This document shows positions 1 through 9,223 of a stretch of 64,000 bases of DNA, piece by piece (within the stretch, counting starts at the first letter, position 1; every line of letters starts with the position of its first letter). This DNA comes from Rubrivivax sp. (GTDB taxonomy: Bacteria > Pseudomonadota > Gammaproteobacteria > Burkholderiales > Burkholderiaceae_C), in the NCBI GenBank assembly GCA_016719535.1, contig JADJYX010000025.1, positions 1 to 64,000 of the forward strand, read 5' to 3'. The notes under the pieces are model-generated. The model was not told the DNA's origin. It searched no databases and saw only the letters and a program-made list of their open reading frames with translations. Made by a program: the position numbers and the translations under genes.

Positions 1-480
1 CTCTACGGCCTGCTCGCGCGGCTGTGGCTGGCACCGCCGACGACGGTTGCTGGCGCAGTTCCGCGTTGCCGTGACGCAAGCGCCCAGGCCAGCTTGAAAG
101 CCACCTCGAGGCCCCTGGCGGGTATAAATCGCGACCATGCGCCACCGGCACCGCGGCGGCGGCGGCGGCCGGGTTGACGCCCTCTTCCTGGGCCAGGCAG
201 GCCGCGTCATCGCCTATAAGCTCCTACCACCTGAGCGGCTCACTCAACGACCGGCCGCTGGCGTAGTTGCGCACCGACCTCGCCGCGCTCGGCCTCGGCC
301 GCGACGAGACGCGCATGGAGACCGAAGACCACGTGGCCCTGTCTTCGAGGTCATGCGCTACCTGATCGCCGGAGACGACACCGGCATCACCAACCTCGAG
401 CGGCAGGGCGCCTTCCCGCGCCCACGTGCAGACCTGGGTGGCGCGGCTGGCCGACGCGCAGTGCCACGGGCCACCCGCGG
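1..480 (+). pseudogene. TorD/DmsD-like chaperone remnant (molybdoenzyme maturation), cut by window start
   Basis: Reading several frames in turn gives a chain that looks like a TorD/NarJ-type cytoplasmic chaperone. Such chaperones guard molybdoenzyme subunits until the cofactor is inserted. The pieces are LYGLLARLWLAPP at the very start, LLAQFRVAVTQAP just after, DALFLG near 177, YHLSGSLNDRPLA up to about 263, LRTDLAALGLGRDETRMETE, and FEVMRYLIAGDDTGITNLER near 340-400. No single frame is open through the region. At least four frame changes are needed, and an in-frame TAG sits at 264-266 between RPLA and LRTDL, where a CAG would restore the reading. The true start lies outside the window. It is followed at once by a broken mobA, so both would have served a molybdoenzyme such as the formate dehydrogenase near 9-14 kb. 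It is either a real pseudogene or error-rich sequence. Confidence 0.55.
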
Positions 481-489
481 GGCGGGTCT

Positions 490-1005
490 GGGCCGCCGTG
501 CCTGCAGAACCACCGCGGCATGCCGCTGGCCCTGCACGCCCTGCTGCGCCTGCAGCCGCAGGTGGGCCATCTGATGGTGAATGCCAACCGCAACCTCGCC
601 GCCTACGAGGCCTTTGGTGCGCCGGTGTGGCCCGACCCTGCCCGACTACCCCGGCCGCTGGCGGGCATGCTGGCCGGGCTCGACGCACTGCGAGACGCCC
701 TGGCTGCTGACCGTGCCCTGCGACACCCGGCTTTCCGCACGACCCGGCCGCGCGGCCGAAAGCGCCGGGCCGCCGCCGCGCAGGACGCCGACATCGCGAT
801 AGCGGCCACCCGGGGAGGCGGCGAATTGCGCACCAGAACCGGTGTTCTGCAGGACCTGGTGGCCTTCCTGAAGGCGGGCGAGCGCAAGATCGACCGCTGG
901 ACGGCGCGCCACCGCTGCGCAGTCGTCGAGTTCGAAGACCCGGCCGCCTTCTTCAACGCCAATACCCGCGAGGAACTGCAGCAGCTGCAGCGGCCCCCGG
1001 ACTGA
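490..1005 (+). pseudogene. mobA: Molybdenum cofactor guanylyltransferase MobA, frameshifted and lacking its N-terminus
   Basis: MobA attaches GMP to molybdopterin to make the bis-MGD cofactor. Recognisable pieces are LQNHRGMPLALHALLRLQPQ from about 502, VNANRNLAAYEAFGAPVWPD, a PLAGMLAGLDA segment near 657, a frame-shifted TPWLLTVPCDT near 700, and the C-terminal FFNANTREELQQLQ that is typical of MobA and runs into the TGA at 1003-1005. The N-terminal LAGGxGxRMG nucleotide-binding loop is not readable; the sequence just before LQNHRG seems shortened and merges with the TorD-like remnant. At least three indels break the frame. The neighbouring chaperone fits a molybdoenzyme maturation role. As written, it cannot make a full-length protein. 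Confidence 0.6.
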
Positions 1006-1056
1006 TACGGCCTTGCGAACGCCGCCGCCGGCCTGCGGCGGTTCAACCCCTGACGG

Positions 1057-1959
1057 TCATGCCTGCGCTTGAGCAGGCTCGCGGAAGGCCTGCGCGACGC
1101 GCAGCGGTGCCGGCGCGTGGCGGCGGATGCACGAGAAGCGGCAGCCGTGGTTCAGCAGCTGCGGCGACACCGCACGCAACCGGCCGGCGCACGAAGGGCT
1201 CGGCATTAGGTGGTCGGGGAGAAGCCGACGAAAGGCGCCCGACAGCACCAGCGTGGCCAACCCCCTTCCTGGTCGGACGCGGTGGCGGCGCGCTCGAGCC
1301 GGCGCGCATGCGTGAGCTCGAGATTCAGCGAGTGATAGCCCAGCCCGGCCAGCGGCTGCGCGCGCAACGCATTCCAGTCGCGCCGCGCATCGCTGCCGGT
1401 GAACCACGGATGGCCGGCGCCGGCATGGAGAGCATGGTCTCGTCGAACAGCGGGTCGTAGGCCAGGCTGTCGGAGCGACGGTGCTCGGGGATCACGCCCA
1501 GGTGGTAGGTGCCATCGATGACGCCGCGCTCGATCATGCCCAGCGTGCCCACGTGCAGGTGCAGCGTGACCGTGGGCGCCAGCGCGAAAACGCCCTACCG
1601 CCTCGGCCACACGCCGCCGCCGGGTTGGACACCGTCTTCTCGAACAGCGCCACGTGCAACTCGCCGCCCAGGCGCCGGTGGATGTCGTGCAGGCTGCCGC
1701 GGAAGGTGTCGGTGGCGCGCAGCAGCGCGTCGGTGGCGGCCAGCATAACGCGCTCGCCCTCGGGTGTCAGCGCGAAGCCGGCGCGCCCGCGCCGGCACAG
1801 CACCAGGCCCAGGCGCTGCTCCAGGTCCTTGACGTGGCGGCTGATGGTCGACATCGCGATGTTGAGCTCGAGCTCGGCCGCCGCCATGCCGCCGCAGTCG
1901 GCCACCGCCTTGAAGACGCGCAGCAGCCGCAGGTCGACATCGCCGACCTGGCCGAGCAA
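1057..1959 (-). pseudogene. LysR-family transcriptional regulator, frameshifted
   Basis: The N-terminal winged helix-turn-helix is clear: VDLRLLRVFKAVADCGGMA, then the STISRHVKDLEQRLGLVL recognition region, up to about residue 95. The effector-binding domain follows in other frames: GTLGMIERGVIDGTYHLGVI near 1500-1552, HPWFTGSDARRDWNAL near 1360-1410, LATLVLSGAF near 1250, and a C-terminus RFSCIRRHAPAPLRVAQAF ending at the TGA at 1057-1059. Together they make the usual ~300 residues, but at least three or four indels separate the pieces. The start chosen is a TTG at 1957-1959 with a purine-rich stretch upstream. It is divergent from alanine dehydrogenase across a 105-bp gap, the usual layout for a LysR regulator of the neighbouring amino-acid genes. 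Confidence 0.65.
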
Positions 1960-2064
1960 GGCCCTTCTCTCTTGCTTACTGATCCGTCAAGCATACCCGC
2001 GTATTCGAGCATTTGAATCAAGCATGCGGGCAGGCACGATGCGCCGTTCGAACCGGAGGCTTCG

Positions 2065-3176
2065 ATGCGCGTCGGCGTGCCGCAGGAGATCAAGGTCCAT
2101 GAACCGCGTCGGCCTGACGCCGGCGAGCGTGCGCGAATATGTCGCCCATGGCCACGAGGTGCTGGTGCAAAGCGGCGCCGGTGCCGCCATCGGCATGGAC
2201 GATGCGCCATACCGCGCCGCCGGCGCCGGGTGGTGCCCGACGCCGCCGCGGTCTTCGCCGAGGCCGAGCTGATCGTCAAGGTGAAGGAGCCACAGCCGGC
2301 CGAATGCGCTGCTGCGCCGGGGGCAGATCCTCTATACCTACCCTGCACCTGGCGCCCGACCCGGCGCAGACCGCGGCGCTGCTGCAGGCCGGCGTGGTCG
2401 CCGTCGCCTGCGAGACGATCACCGGCCCGGGCGGCGGCCTGCCGCTGCTGGCACCGATGAGCGAGGTGGCCGGGCGCATGAGCATCCAGGCCGCGGCCAC
2501 GCACCTGGAGAAGTCGCGCGGCGGCATGGGCGTGCTGCTGGGCGGCGTGCCCGGCGTGCCGGCGGCGCACGTGGTGGTGCTGGGCGCCGGCGTGGTGGGC
2601 ACCCACGCCGTGCAGATGGCGGTGGGGCTGGGCGCGCGCGTCACCGTGATCGACCGCAACGTCGACCGCCTGCGCCAGCTCGACCTGCTGTTCGGCAACC
2701 GCATCGCCACGCGCCACGCGACCGCCGCCGTGATCGAGGACGCGGTGCACGATGCCGACGTCGTGATTGGCGGCGTGCTGATCCCCGGTGCGGCGGCGCC
2801 CAGGCTGGTGACGCGCGCGATGGTGTCGCGCATGAAGCAAGGCAGCGTGGTCGTCGACGTCGCCATCGACCAGGGCGGCTGCTTCGAGACCTCGCGCCCC
2901 ACCACGCATGCCGACCCCACCTTCGTCGTCGACGGCGTGGTGCACTACTGCGTGGCCAACATGCCCGGCGCCGTGGCGCCACCTCGACGCAGGCGCTGAA
3001 CAACGCCACACTCGCCCATGGCCTGGCGCTGGCCGACCACGGCTGGCGCGCCGCCATGCGGCGTGATGTGCACCTGCGCCAGGGCCTGAATGTCTGCCAG
3101 GGGCAGGTCACGCACGAGGCCGTGGCCAGCGCCCCTGGGCCATGCGCATGTGCCGGCCGAGACCCTGCTCGCCTGA
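2065..3176 (+). pseudogene. ald: Alanine dehydrogenase, with about six frameshifts
   Basis: NAD-dependent alanine dehydrogenase interconverts L-alanine and pyruvate plus ammonia. The start MRVGVPQEIKVHE at 2065 is the family N-terminus. NRVGLTPASVREYVAHGHEV follows in another frame, then the VKVKEP lysine region. A long clean stretch from about 2340 to 2965 holds the NAD-binding VVVLGAGVVGTHAVQMAV and GSVVVDVAIDQGGCFETS. The end, TSTQALNNATLAHGLAL and then HVPAETLLA, is again split into frames and stops at TGA 3174-3176. Shifts fall near 2104, 2230, 2305, 2340, 2975 and 3137. Conserved residues on both sides of each shift are intact, which argues for very recent or technical indels. The aminotransferase follows 41 bases downstream, so the pair would pass amino groups through alanine and pyruvate. 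Confidence 0.8.
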
Positions 3177-3217
3177 TCCCCTGCCCACCAATTTCGCCCC
3201 CACCGAGGAGACCCGCG

Positions 3218-4582
3218 ATGAATGCCAGCGAACAATGGACGCTCAACCCCCCGCGCACCGATGCCGCCTGGCTGGAAGCGCACTGGATGCCCTATACCGG
3301 CAACCGCGACTTCAAGGCCAACCCGCGCCTGATCGTCGGCGGCCGCGGCGCCTACTACACCACCCACGACGGCCGCCGCATCTTCGACGGCCTGTCGGGC
3401 CTGTGGTGCACGGGCCTGGGCCATGGCCCGCACCGAGATCGCCGACGCCGTGGGCCGCCAGGCCCCTGGCGCTGGACTATTCACCCGCCTTCCAGTTCGG
3501 CCACCCGTCTCTCGTTCGAGGCTGGCCAATCGCATCGTCGAGAAGATGCCCGCCGGGCTCAACCGCGTCTTCTTCACCGGCTCGGGCTCCGGAGGCCGCC
3601 GATACCTCGCTGAAGATGGCGCGCGCCTACTGGCGCGCAAAGGCCAGGCCGGCAAGACGCGGCTGGTCGGCCGCATCAAGGGCTACCACGGTGTCAATTT
3701 CGGCGGCATCTCGGTCGGTGGCATCGTCGCCAACCGCAAGCTCTTCGGCCAGGGGTCGAGGCCGACCACCTGCCGCATACGCAGCCGCCCAACGGCAGCT
3801 TCCACCGCGGCATGCCGCCGGCCGACGGCCCGCATGGCGTGGCGCTGGCCGACGAACTGCTGAACCTGATCAACCTGCACGACGCGTCGAATATCGCCGC
3901 CGTCATCGTCGAGCCCTTCAGCGGCTCGGCCGGCGTGGTGATCCCGCCGCTGGGCTATCTGCAGCGCCTGCGCGAGATCTGCACGCAGCACAACATCCTG
4001 CTGATCTTCGACGAGGTCATCAGCGGCTTCGGCCGCAGTGGCGCCTGGACCGGCTCGGAAGCCTTCGGCGTCGTGCCCGACCTGTTGAATTTTGCCAAGC
4101 AGGTGACCAACGGCGTGCAGCCGCTGGGCGGCGTGGTCGCGAAGCAGGAGATCTACGACACCTTCATGGCCGCCGGCGGGCCCGACTACATGCTGGAATT
4201 TCCGCACGGCTATACCTATTCGGCGCACCCGGTGGCCTGCGCGGCCGGCATCGCGGCGATGCAGCTGCTGGAATCGGAAAACGCCATCCAGCGCGTGCGC
4301 GAACTGGCACCGCACTTCGAGGCCGCGGTGCACGGCCTGAAGGGCGCCAAGCACGTGCTCGACATCCGCAATTTCGGCCTGGCGGCGGGCATCACCGTGG
4401 CCCCGCTGCCCGGCGAACCCGCCAGGCGCCCTTACCAGATCGCGATGGCGATGTACCGCAAGGGCTTCTACGTGCGCTACGGCGGCGACACCATCCAGCT
4501 GGCCCCGCCCTTCATCAGCACGCCAGCGGAGATCGACCGCCTGGTCAGCGTGCTGGGAGAGACGTTCGACGAGGCGGAGTGA
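3218..4582 (+). pseudogene. Class III omega-amino-acid (beta-alanine):pyruvate aminotransferase, frameshifted in its first half
   Basis: This PLP enzyme moves the amino group of beta-alanine or another omega-amino acid to pyruvate, giving alanine. The start at 3218 has a GAGGAG ribosome-binding site at 3205-3210. The N-terminus (WLEAHWMPYTGNRDFKANPR) is in frame up to about 3420. Four to six indels between 3420 and 3770 then scatter the pieces LDYSPAFQFGHP, ANRIVEKMPAGLNRVFFTGS and GRIKGYHGVNFGGISVGG. From about 3770 to the TGA at 4580-4582 the frame is clean and contains LLIFDEVISGFGRSG and the PLP lysine in NFAKQVTNGVQPLGG. Full length would be about 440-450 residues, normal for the family. 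It pairs with the alanine dehydrogenase upstream, which can regenerate pyruvate from the alanine formed. Confidence 0.8.
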
Positions 4583-4630
4583 GCGGCGGCTGACGGCGCT
4601 CTCCCGTCATTCGCTGGTGCGTCTCTGTGC

Positions 4631-4750
4631 CTGGGATTTGACTGCGGATGCCCCTGGCCGGGGTTTCGACCCGGCGGCCGACCTACCTTCTTTGCTGGTG
4701 CAAAGAAGGTAGGCCAAGAAAGCACCTTCGATGCAACACCCCCGGCTCGT
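4631..4750 (+). repeat. 120-bp hairpin repeat, copy A
   Basis: This intergenic block matches, in inverted orientation, the block at 5959-6078 over its whole 120 bases. The shared landmarks are a GGGGTTTCG...CGGCCGAC segment, a hairpin, an AAGAAAGCACCT segment and GCAACACCCCCGGCTCGT. The hairpin arms are 4682-4695 and 4700-4713, a perfect 14-bp stem with a TGGT loop; the arm contains TTCTTTGC. It lies between the aminotransferase and the transposase remnant. The hairpin could also stop transcription, but no T-run follows it. I infer a dispersed repeat of this genome; copies elsewhere were not seen. Confidence 0.75.
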
Positions 4751-4780
4751 GGCCCCTCCGAGGCGGCGTGGGGGGGCTGG

Positions 4781-5631
4781 ATGTGTCAAGAAGCGCATCG
4801 ACTTCGAGGTCAGCTGCTCCGGGCGTGCTGCCGCCGGGGCACCTGGACTTCTTCCGTTCGAGGCCTGGTTGCACCGACGTGCGCGGTGGCCTGCGGGGCG
4901 GCAAGACCACCCAGCTCGGCGTGCCCTGGGCGCGACCAGGCTCGGGCTTCACGGCCGCGTTCGAGGCCCTGGCGCTGGCCCTGTGCCGCGAGCGCCGGGG
5001 CCAGGCCGCGGCGCTGCGCTGGGGGCGTGGCGGCGTATCGAGTTCTCGACGGGGGGCGCGGGGCCGACACGCGTCGGCACGACCTGGACGCAAGGGCTGC
5101 TGTCCGGGCGAGGTGGTGGACTTCGCGACAGGCCTCGGCCGGGGCGACCCGGCGAGGCGCCGTCTGCGGGCGGCGGCCGCGCTGACGCTCACGTCACGCC
5201 GCCCGCGGCGGGCGGGGGTGCGGGGGCCAAGGCGCTGCTGGGCGCGGATCCCGGGGCGCAACCTGCTGTGGGGATGCGCAGACCGCGGCTGGGCGTGGCG
5301 CAGCAGGTGGGGCGGGCTGGCGCGCGGGCCTGGCGGCGGCGCTGCGCGAGGTCTAGCGGAGCCGCCAGCACCGCGCCGAGCAAGCGGCCGGCGAGGCCGG
5401 CTGGGCCAGGCGCTGTCGGCGGAGCCGTTCAAGAAGCTGGCCGCGACGACAACGCCGACGCGGTCGTGCGCGGCAGCTCGACCACCGCAGCAACGCCTTC
5501 GTCGAGTCGATGAACGGGCAGCTTCGCAGGCCAAGGGGGGCGGGCGGCAGACCTGCCTCGCCTACTTGCGGCTGTCACGCCTGAAGAACCTGCCGGATCA
5601 TCCGTTCAGCGCCGCCGCGGCCGTCAGATAA
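4781..5631 (+). mobile_element. Decayed ISL3-like transposase
   Basis: Fragments in different frames resemble ISL3-family transposases. They are IDFEVSCSG (zinc-finger-like start) near 4800, LDFF near 4845, GKTTQLGVPWARPGSGF and FEALALALCRE near 4900-4990, VVDFATGLGRG near 5115, NAFVESMNGQLR near 5490, and AYLRLSRLKNLPDHPF at the end (about 5557-5605). No frame is open from start to stop, and the central catalytic region is not recognisable, so the element should be inactive. No clear terminal inverted repeats of the IS were found. The only inverted repeats around it are the two 120-bp hairpin repeats, which are not typical IS ends. Confidence 0.5.
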
Positions 5632-5663
5632 AGCTGTCGCGTTCCACACGAAACGGCATAGAG

Positions 5664-5968
5664 CCCGGCTCGTCGGGTGCCGATCGCTCGCTGTCGCTCG
5701 GTGCGGCTGTCACTCGATGCTCTCGCAAAGGATTGCTCGACAGTCCACGACTTTTCACCGACACAGGGACGCGACCGGCGTCACGCTGGACCACCAGCCG
5801 CCGCCCGTGCGCAGGAGCGGTGGCATGCCGATGGCTGGTGGTCCAGCGTGACCAGGCCACGGCTCGCCTGGGCGGTGAAAGGTCGTGGACTGTCGAGCAA
5901 TCCTTTGCGAGAGCATCGAGTCACCACCGGCTCGAGCGCAGCGAGCGAGTCGCACCCGACGAGCCGGG
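5664..5968. repeat. 305-bp near-palindrome (nested inverted repeats)
   Basis: Three nested pairs of arms share one centre near 5816. The outer arms 5664-5680 and 5952-5968 are perfect complements over 17 bases. The middle arms 5712-5760 and 5873-5921 (49 bases each) differ at one position. The inner arms 5780-5799 and 5833-5852 are perfect over 20 bases, with a 33-base loop at 5800-5832. The stretches between are partly complementary (for example CGCTCGCTGTCGCTCG against CGAGCGCAGCGAGCG). No open frame of note fits it. The outer arm carries the same CCCGGCTCGT end as the two 120-bp repeats, so it may be two copies of one repeat lying head to head. Together with copy B it fills the gap from 5632 to 6128, which holds no gene. 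Confidence 0.85.
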
Positions 5969-6078
5969 GGTGTTGCATTCCAGGTGCTTTCTTTGCTTCC
6001 TTTCTTTGCACCCGCAAAGAAAGGAAGTCGGCCGCGGGGCCGAAACCCCCGCCGGGGGCGTCAGCAGTCAGAACCCAA
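5959..6078 (-). repeat. 120-bp hairpin repeat, copy B (inverted relative to copy A)
   Basis: This is the reverse complement of the block at 4631-4750, with scattered differences. Its hairpin has 14-bp arms at 5996-6009 and 6014-6027 with an ACCC loop. The stem bases differ from copy A on both arms together (CTTCCTTTCTTTGC against CCTACCTTCTTTGC), so pairing has been kept by compensating changes. That suggests selection on the folded form or on its use as a terminator. It lies just beyond the 3' end of the threonine aldolase gene, read from that gene. Confidence 0.75.
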
Positions 6079-6128
6079 GCTCCGGTCGAGCCAACGACCA
6101 GCAACCGGATCGCGCCGGCAGCAGCCTC

Positions 6129-7166
6129 TCACCCGCCCAGCACCTGCACCAGCACCGCGGCCGCCCGCTCGCACTGCGCGGCGCTCACGTCCAGGTGCGT
6201 CACCGCGCGCACGGTGCGCGGGCCGAAGGCATTGACCAGCACGCCCTGCTCGCGTGCGCGGGCCACCACCGTCGGCGCATCGGGCAGGCCCGCGGGCAGG
6301 TGGAAGACGACGATGTTGGTCTGCACCGTGGCCAGATCCAGCTGCACCGGGGCAGCGGCCACCAGGCGCTCGGCCAGCCCGCGCGCGTGGGCATGGTCGT
6401 CGACCAGTCGGGCCAGGTGATGGTCCAGCCCATGCAGCGCGGCGGCGGCGAAGATGCCGTTCTGCCGCATCGCGCCGCCCAGCCGGCGACGGTGTCGATC
6501 GGCCGCCGCGATCAGCGCCTTCGGACCCGCCAGCACCGAGCCGCCGGGCGCGCCCAGGCCCTTGCTGAAGGCGACCGAGACAAGGTCGAAGGGCGCCGCC
6601 ATCTCGTGCAGCGGCACGCCGCTGGCGACATGCGCATTCCACAGCCGCGCGCCATCCAGGAAGCGGTGCAGGCCGCGCGCCTTCGCCGCCGCACACAGCT
6701 GCTGCACCAGCGGCTGCGGCACCACCACGCCGCCGGCGCGGTTGTGGGTATTTTCGATCTCCATCAGCGTGGTGGACGGGAAGACCGGCAGGCCGGCCGG
6801 CTTGATGGCCGCGTCCAGTTCCTCCACGCTGAAGATGCCGCCACGGCCGATCTCGACGATCTGCACACCGGCATTGGCGGCGGCGCCGCCCACCTCGTGC
6901 CAGCCGGCGTGGCTCTCGCGCGAGGCGATGACCTCGTCACCGCGCCGCGTCAGCACCAGCAGCGCCACCTGGTTGCTCATCGTGCCGCTGGGCAGCCACA
7001 GCGCCGCCTCCTGGCCCAGCAGTTCGGCGACCCGGGCCTGCAGGCGGTTGGTGCTGGGGTCCTCGCCATACTGGTCGTCGCCGACGGGGGCGGCGGCCAT
7101 CGCCGCGCGCATGGCGTCGGTGGGGCGGGTGACGGTGTCGGAACGCAGGTCGATCGGTGCGGTCAT
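6129..7166 (-). CDS. ltaE: Low-specificity L-threonine aldolase
   Basis: This PLP enzyme splits L-threonine or allo-threonine into glycine and acetaldehyde. The N-terminus IDLRSDTVTRPTDAMRAAM is the family signature. The PLP-binding region has SGTMSNQVAL at about residues 60-69, DGAR near 171-174, and the Schiff-base lysine K202 in VAFSKGLGAPGGS. At 345 residues the length is normal. I chose the ATG at 7166 (MTAPIDLRSD) over an in-frame ATG nine codons upstream, because family members start just before IDLRSDT. The reading frame is intact, unlike the genes left of 5.6 kb. It is followed by the repeat zone and preceded by the GGDEF-EAL gene, with no obvious operon partner. Confidence 0.9.
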   Translation of the reverse strand: MTAPIDLRSDTVTRPTDAMRAAMAAAPVGDDQYGEDPSTNRLQARVAELLGQEAALWLPSGTMSNQVALLVLTRRGDEVIASRESHAGWHEVGGAAANAGVQIVEIGRGGIFSVEELDAAIKPAGLPVFPSTTLMEIENTHNRAGGVVVPQPLVQQLCAAAKARGLHRFLDGARLWNAHVASGVPLHEMAAPFDLVSVAFSKGLGAPGGSVLAGPKALIAAADRHRRRLGGAMRQNGIFAAAALHGLDHHLARLVDDHAHARGLAERLVAAAPVQLDLATVQTNIVVFHLPAGLPDAPTVVARAREQGVLVNAFGPRTVRAVTHLDVSAAQCERAAAVLVQVLGG

Positions 7167-7241
7167 GGGTCGGTGGGGAAGTCGGCGATGCAAAGGCGGT
7201 CGGCATGCTGCCGACGGCGGAGTATCACCGGCGGCGCGCCG

Positions 7242-9086
7242 TCAGGCGGCCACCGGGGACACCGCGGCCAGGTCCACGCTGCGCGGGTGGTCGAAGAAGA
7301 AGCCCTGCACCAGGTCCACGCCGAGGGCGCGCAGCGCGTGCAGCGTGGGTTCGTCCTCCACATGCTCGGCCACGGTGGTCATGCCCAGCGCGCGCGCCAT
7401 CGCCACCATCGCCGACACCAGGGCGCGGTTCTCGTGCTGGTGCGCCAGCCCGCGCACATAGCTGCCGTCGATCTTGATGCCGTCCACCGGCAGCAGCTTC
7501 AGGTGCGCAAACGATGCGAAGCCGGCGCCGAAATCGTCGAGGTGCACGCTGCAGCCCAGCGCGCGCAGCCGCGCGATCATCTCGCCGGCCGCGCGCGGGT
7601 CGTCCAGCGTCGAGGTCTCGGTGAGCTCGATCAGCAGCCGGCGGCCGTCGACGCCATGCTCGGCCAGCAGCGCCTGCACATGGCCGGGCAGGCTGCGGTC
7701 GGAGATCGAGCGCGCCGACAGGTTGGCGGCCACGCGCACGCCGTCGGGTGCCAGCGCCAGCGCGCGGATGCAGGCCGTCAGCACCCAGCGGTCGATCGGC
7801 CGGATGCGGCCGCTGCGCTCGGCGTGCGGCACGAATTCGCCCGGCGCCACCAGCGTGCCGTCGTCGCCTTCGTCGGGCAGCCGCAGCAAGGCTTCGTAAT
7901 GGGCGACGCCGGCGCCGTCGGCATGGTGCACGGCCTGGAACTGCAGGCAGAAGCGCTGCTCGTCGATGGCGCGCGTCAGCCGCGCGTTCCAGCGCAGGTG
8001 GGCCGACTCCGAAAGGGTGCGCTCGGCATCGTGGCGGTAGGCTGCCCAGCCGTTCTTGCCCACGCGCTTGGCGTCGAACATCGCGAGGTCGGCGCACACC
8101 ATCAGCGCGTCGGCCGACGGGGCGTCGTCGGGGAAGACGGCCACGCCGACGCTGCAGCCCAACCGAAGTTCATGACCGCGCGCGTCGACCGGCAGCCGCG
8201 ACATCACCTGCACCAGGCGCGGCGCCAGCCGGGCCGCGGCGGCAGCATCACGGCCGGGGCACAGCAGCGCAAATTCATCGCCGCCGATGCGGGCCACGCG
8301 CTCGCCCGGCTGCAGCTCGGCCGCCAGCGCTTGCGCCACGCGGCGCAGCACGTCGTCGCCGACACCATGGCCGAAGGTGTCGTTGGCATATTTGAAATCG
8401 TCGAGGTCGACGAACAGCAAGGCCAGCGGTCTGCCGCGGTGCCCTCCCTCGGCCACCGCCGCGCCCAGCGCGTGGTGCAGGCCGCGGCGGTTGAGCAGCC
8501 CGGTCAGCGGATCGTGCTCGGCCGCCTCGTTGCGCTGCCGGCGATGGCGGCGCAGATCGCGCAGCGCCAGCGCCAGCAGCGCGCTGCCCAGCAGCAGCAG
8601 GCCTCCACCGGCCAGGCGGCGCAGCAACAGGTCCTGGCCGACCGCGGCCAACGGCGCGGTCGAGACGCCGTAGCGCAGCTCCCCCAGAGGCCGGCCGTCG
8701 ACGACGAGCGGGCGCTGTGCATGCAGCGTCGGCTCGGCGCCCTGCGTGGGCAGCGGACCGCGGTCGGCGTCGACCGCCGGCAGCGGCTGCTGCAGGTTCC
8801 AGCCGGCGGCGGCCACGGCCCGGCCCTGCCCGTCCAGCAGCACGAGGTAGCGCGCGCCGTCGGCACGTTGCAGCCGCTGCAGCACCTGCTGCAGCGCAGG
8901 CCCGTCGCCGGCCTGCAGCGGTGCCGCCAGCGTGGCCGCGGCCAGTTCACCGTACTGCAGAGCCTGTGCGCGCGCCTGCCGCACCAGCTCGGCCTGCATC
9001 GGCGACGGCAAGACCACCAGCAGCGTGCCGCCCGCGATCAGCACGGCCGCGGCGGCAGCCAGCAGCAGCTTCAGGCGCCAGCGCAT
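7242..9086 (-). CDS. Membrane-bound GGDEF-EAL cyclic-di-GMP enzyme
   Basis: A 614-residue inner-membrane signalling protein. A first membrane segment covers about residues 7-27, a periplasmic sensor about 30-155 and a second membrane segment about 157-176. The GGDEF domain starts at DPLTGLLNR (192-200); VDLDDFKYANDTFGHGVGDD and RIGGDEF (GGDEF at 268-272) are intact. The RxxD inhibition site usually found just before GGDEF is not evident. The EAL domain (about 365-610) keeps YEALLR, ELTETS, LDDFGAGFASFAHLK and IKID, so phosphodiesterase activity is possible. The start at 9086 (MRWRLKLLLA) gives a sensible first membrane segment; the open frame extends further upstream without a convincing start. 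The balance of cyclase and phosphodiesterase activity cannot be judged from sequence. The 308-bp leader holds a strong hairpin. Confidence 0.85.
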   Translation of the reverse strand: MRWRLKLLLAAAAAVLIAGGTLLVVLPSPMQAELVRQARAQALQYGELAAATLAAPLQAGDGPALQQVLQRLQRADGARYLVLLDGQGRAVAAAGWNLQQPLPAVDADRGPLPTQGAEPTLHAQRPLVVDGRPLGELRYGVSTAPLAAVGQDLLLRRLAGGGLLLLGSALLALALRDLRRHRRQRNEAAEHDPLTGLLNRRGLHHALGAAVAEGGHRGRPLALLFVDLDDFKYANDTFGHGVGDDVLRRVAQALAAELQPGERVARIGGDEFALLCPGRDAAAAARLAPRLVQVMSRLPVDARGHELRLGCSVGVAVFPDDAPSADALMVCADLAMFDAKRVGKNGWAAYRHDAERTLSESAHLRWNARLTRAIDEQRFCLQFQAVHHADGAGVAHYEALLRLPDEGDDGTLVAPGEFVPHAERSGRIRPIDRWVLTACIRALALAPDGVRVAANLSARSISDRSLPGHVQALLAEHGVDGRRLLIELTETSTLDDPRAAGEMIARLRALGCSVHLDDFGAGFASFAHLKLLPVDGIKIDGSYVRGLAHQHENRALVSAMVAMARALGMTTVAEHVEDEPTLHALRALGVDLVQGFFFDHPRSVDLAAVSPVAA

Positions 9087-9223
9087 GGCGACCCTCCGGC
9101 GCCGGCCGATCGCGGCCCCGCGCTGCAGCGCATGCGGTCGCGCAGATGAATTGGCATCGTGTCGAGTTCCAAGCCGGCAGTGCCGGCGCCCGGGCCCCTC
9201 GGTCAACCGCCTGCGGCGGTGAC

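Noticed and set aside
5733..9149. A 1138-codon open frame on the plus strand
   Set aside because: It lies antisense to the threonine aldolase and the GGDEF-EAL gene, both with clear motifs. It is His/Arg/Gln/Gly-rich and resembles no family; it is a high-GC shadow.
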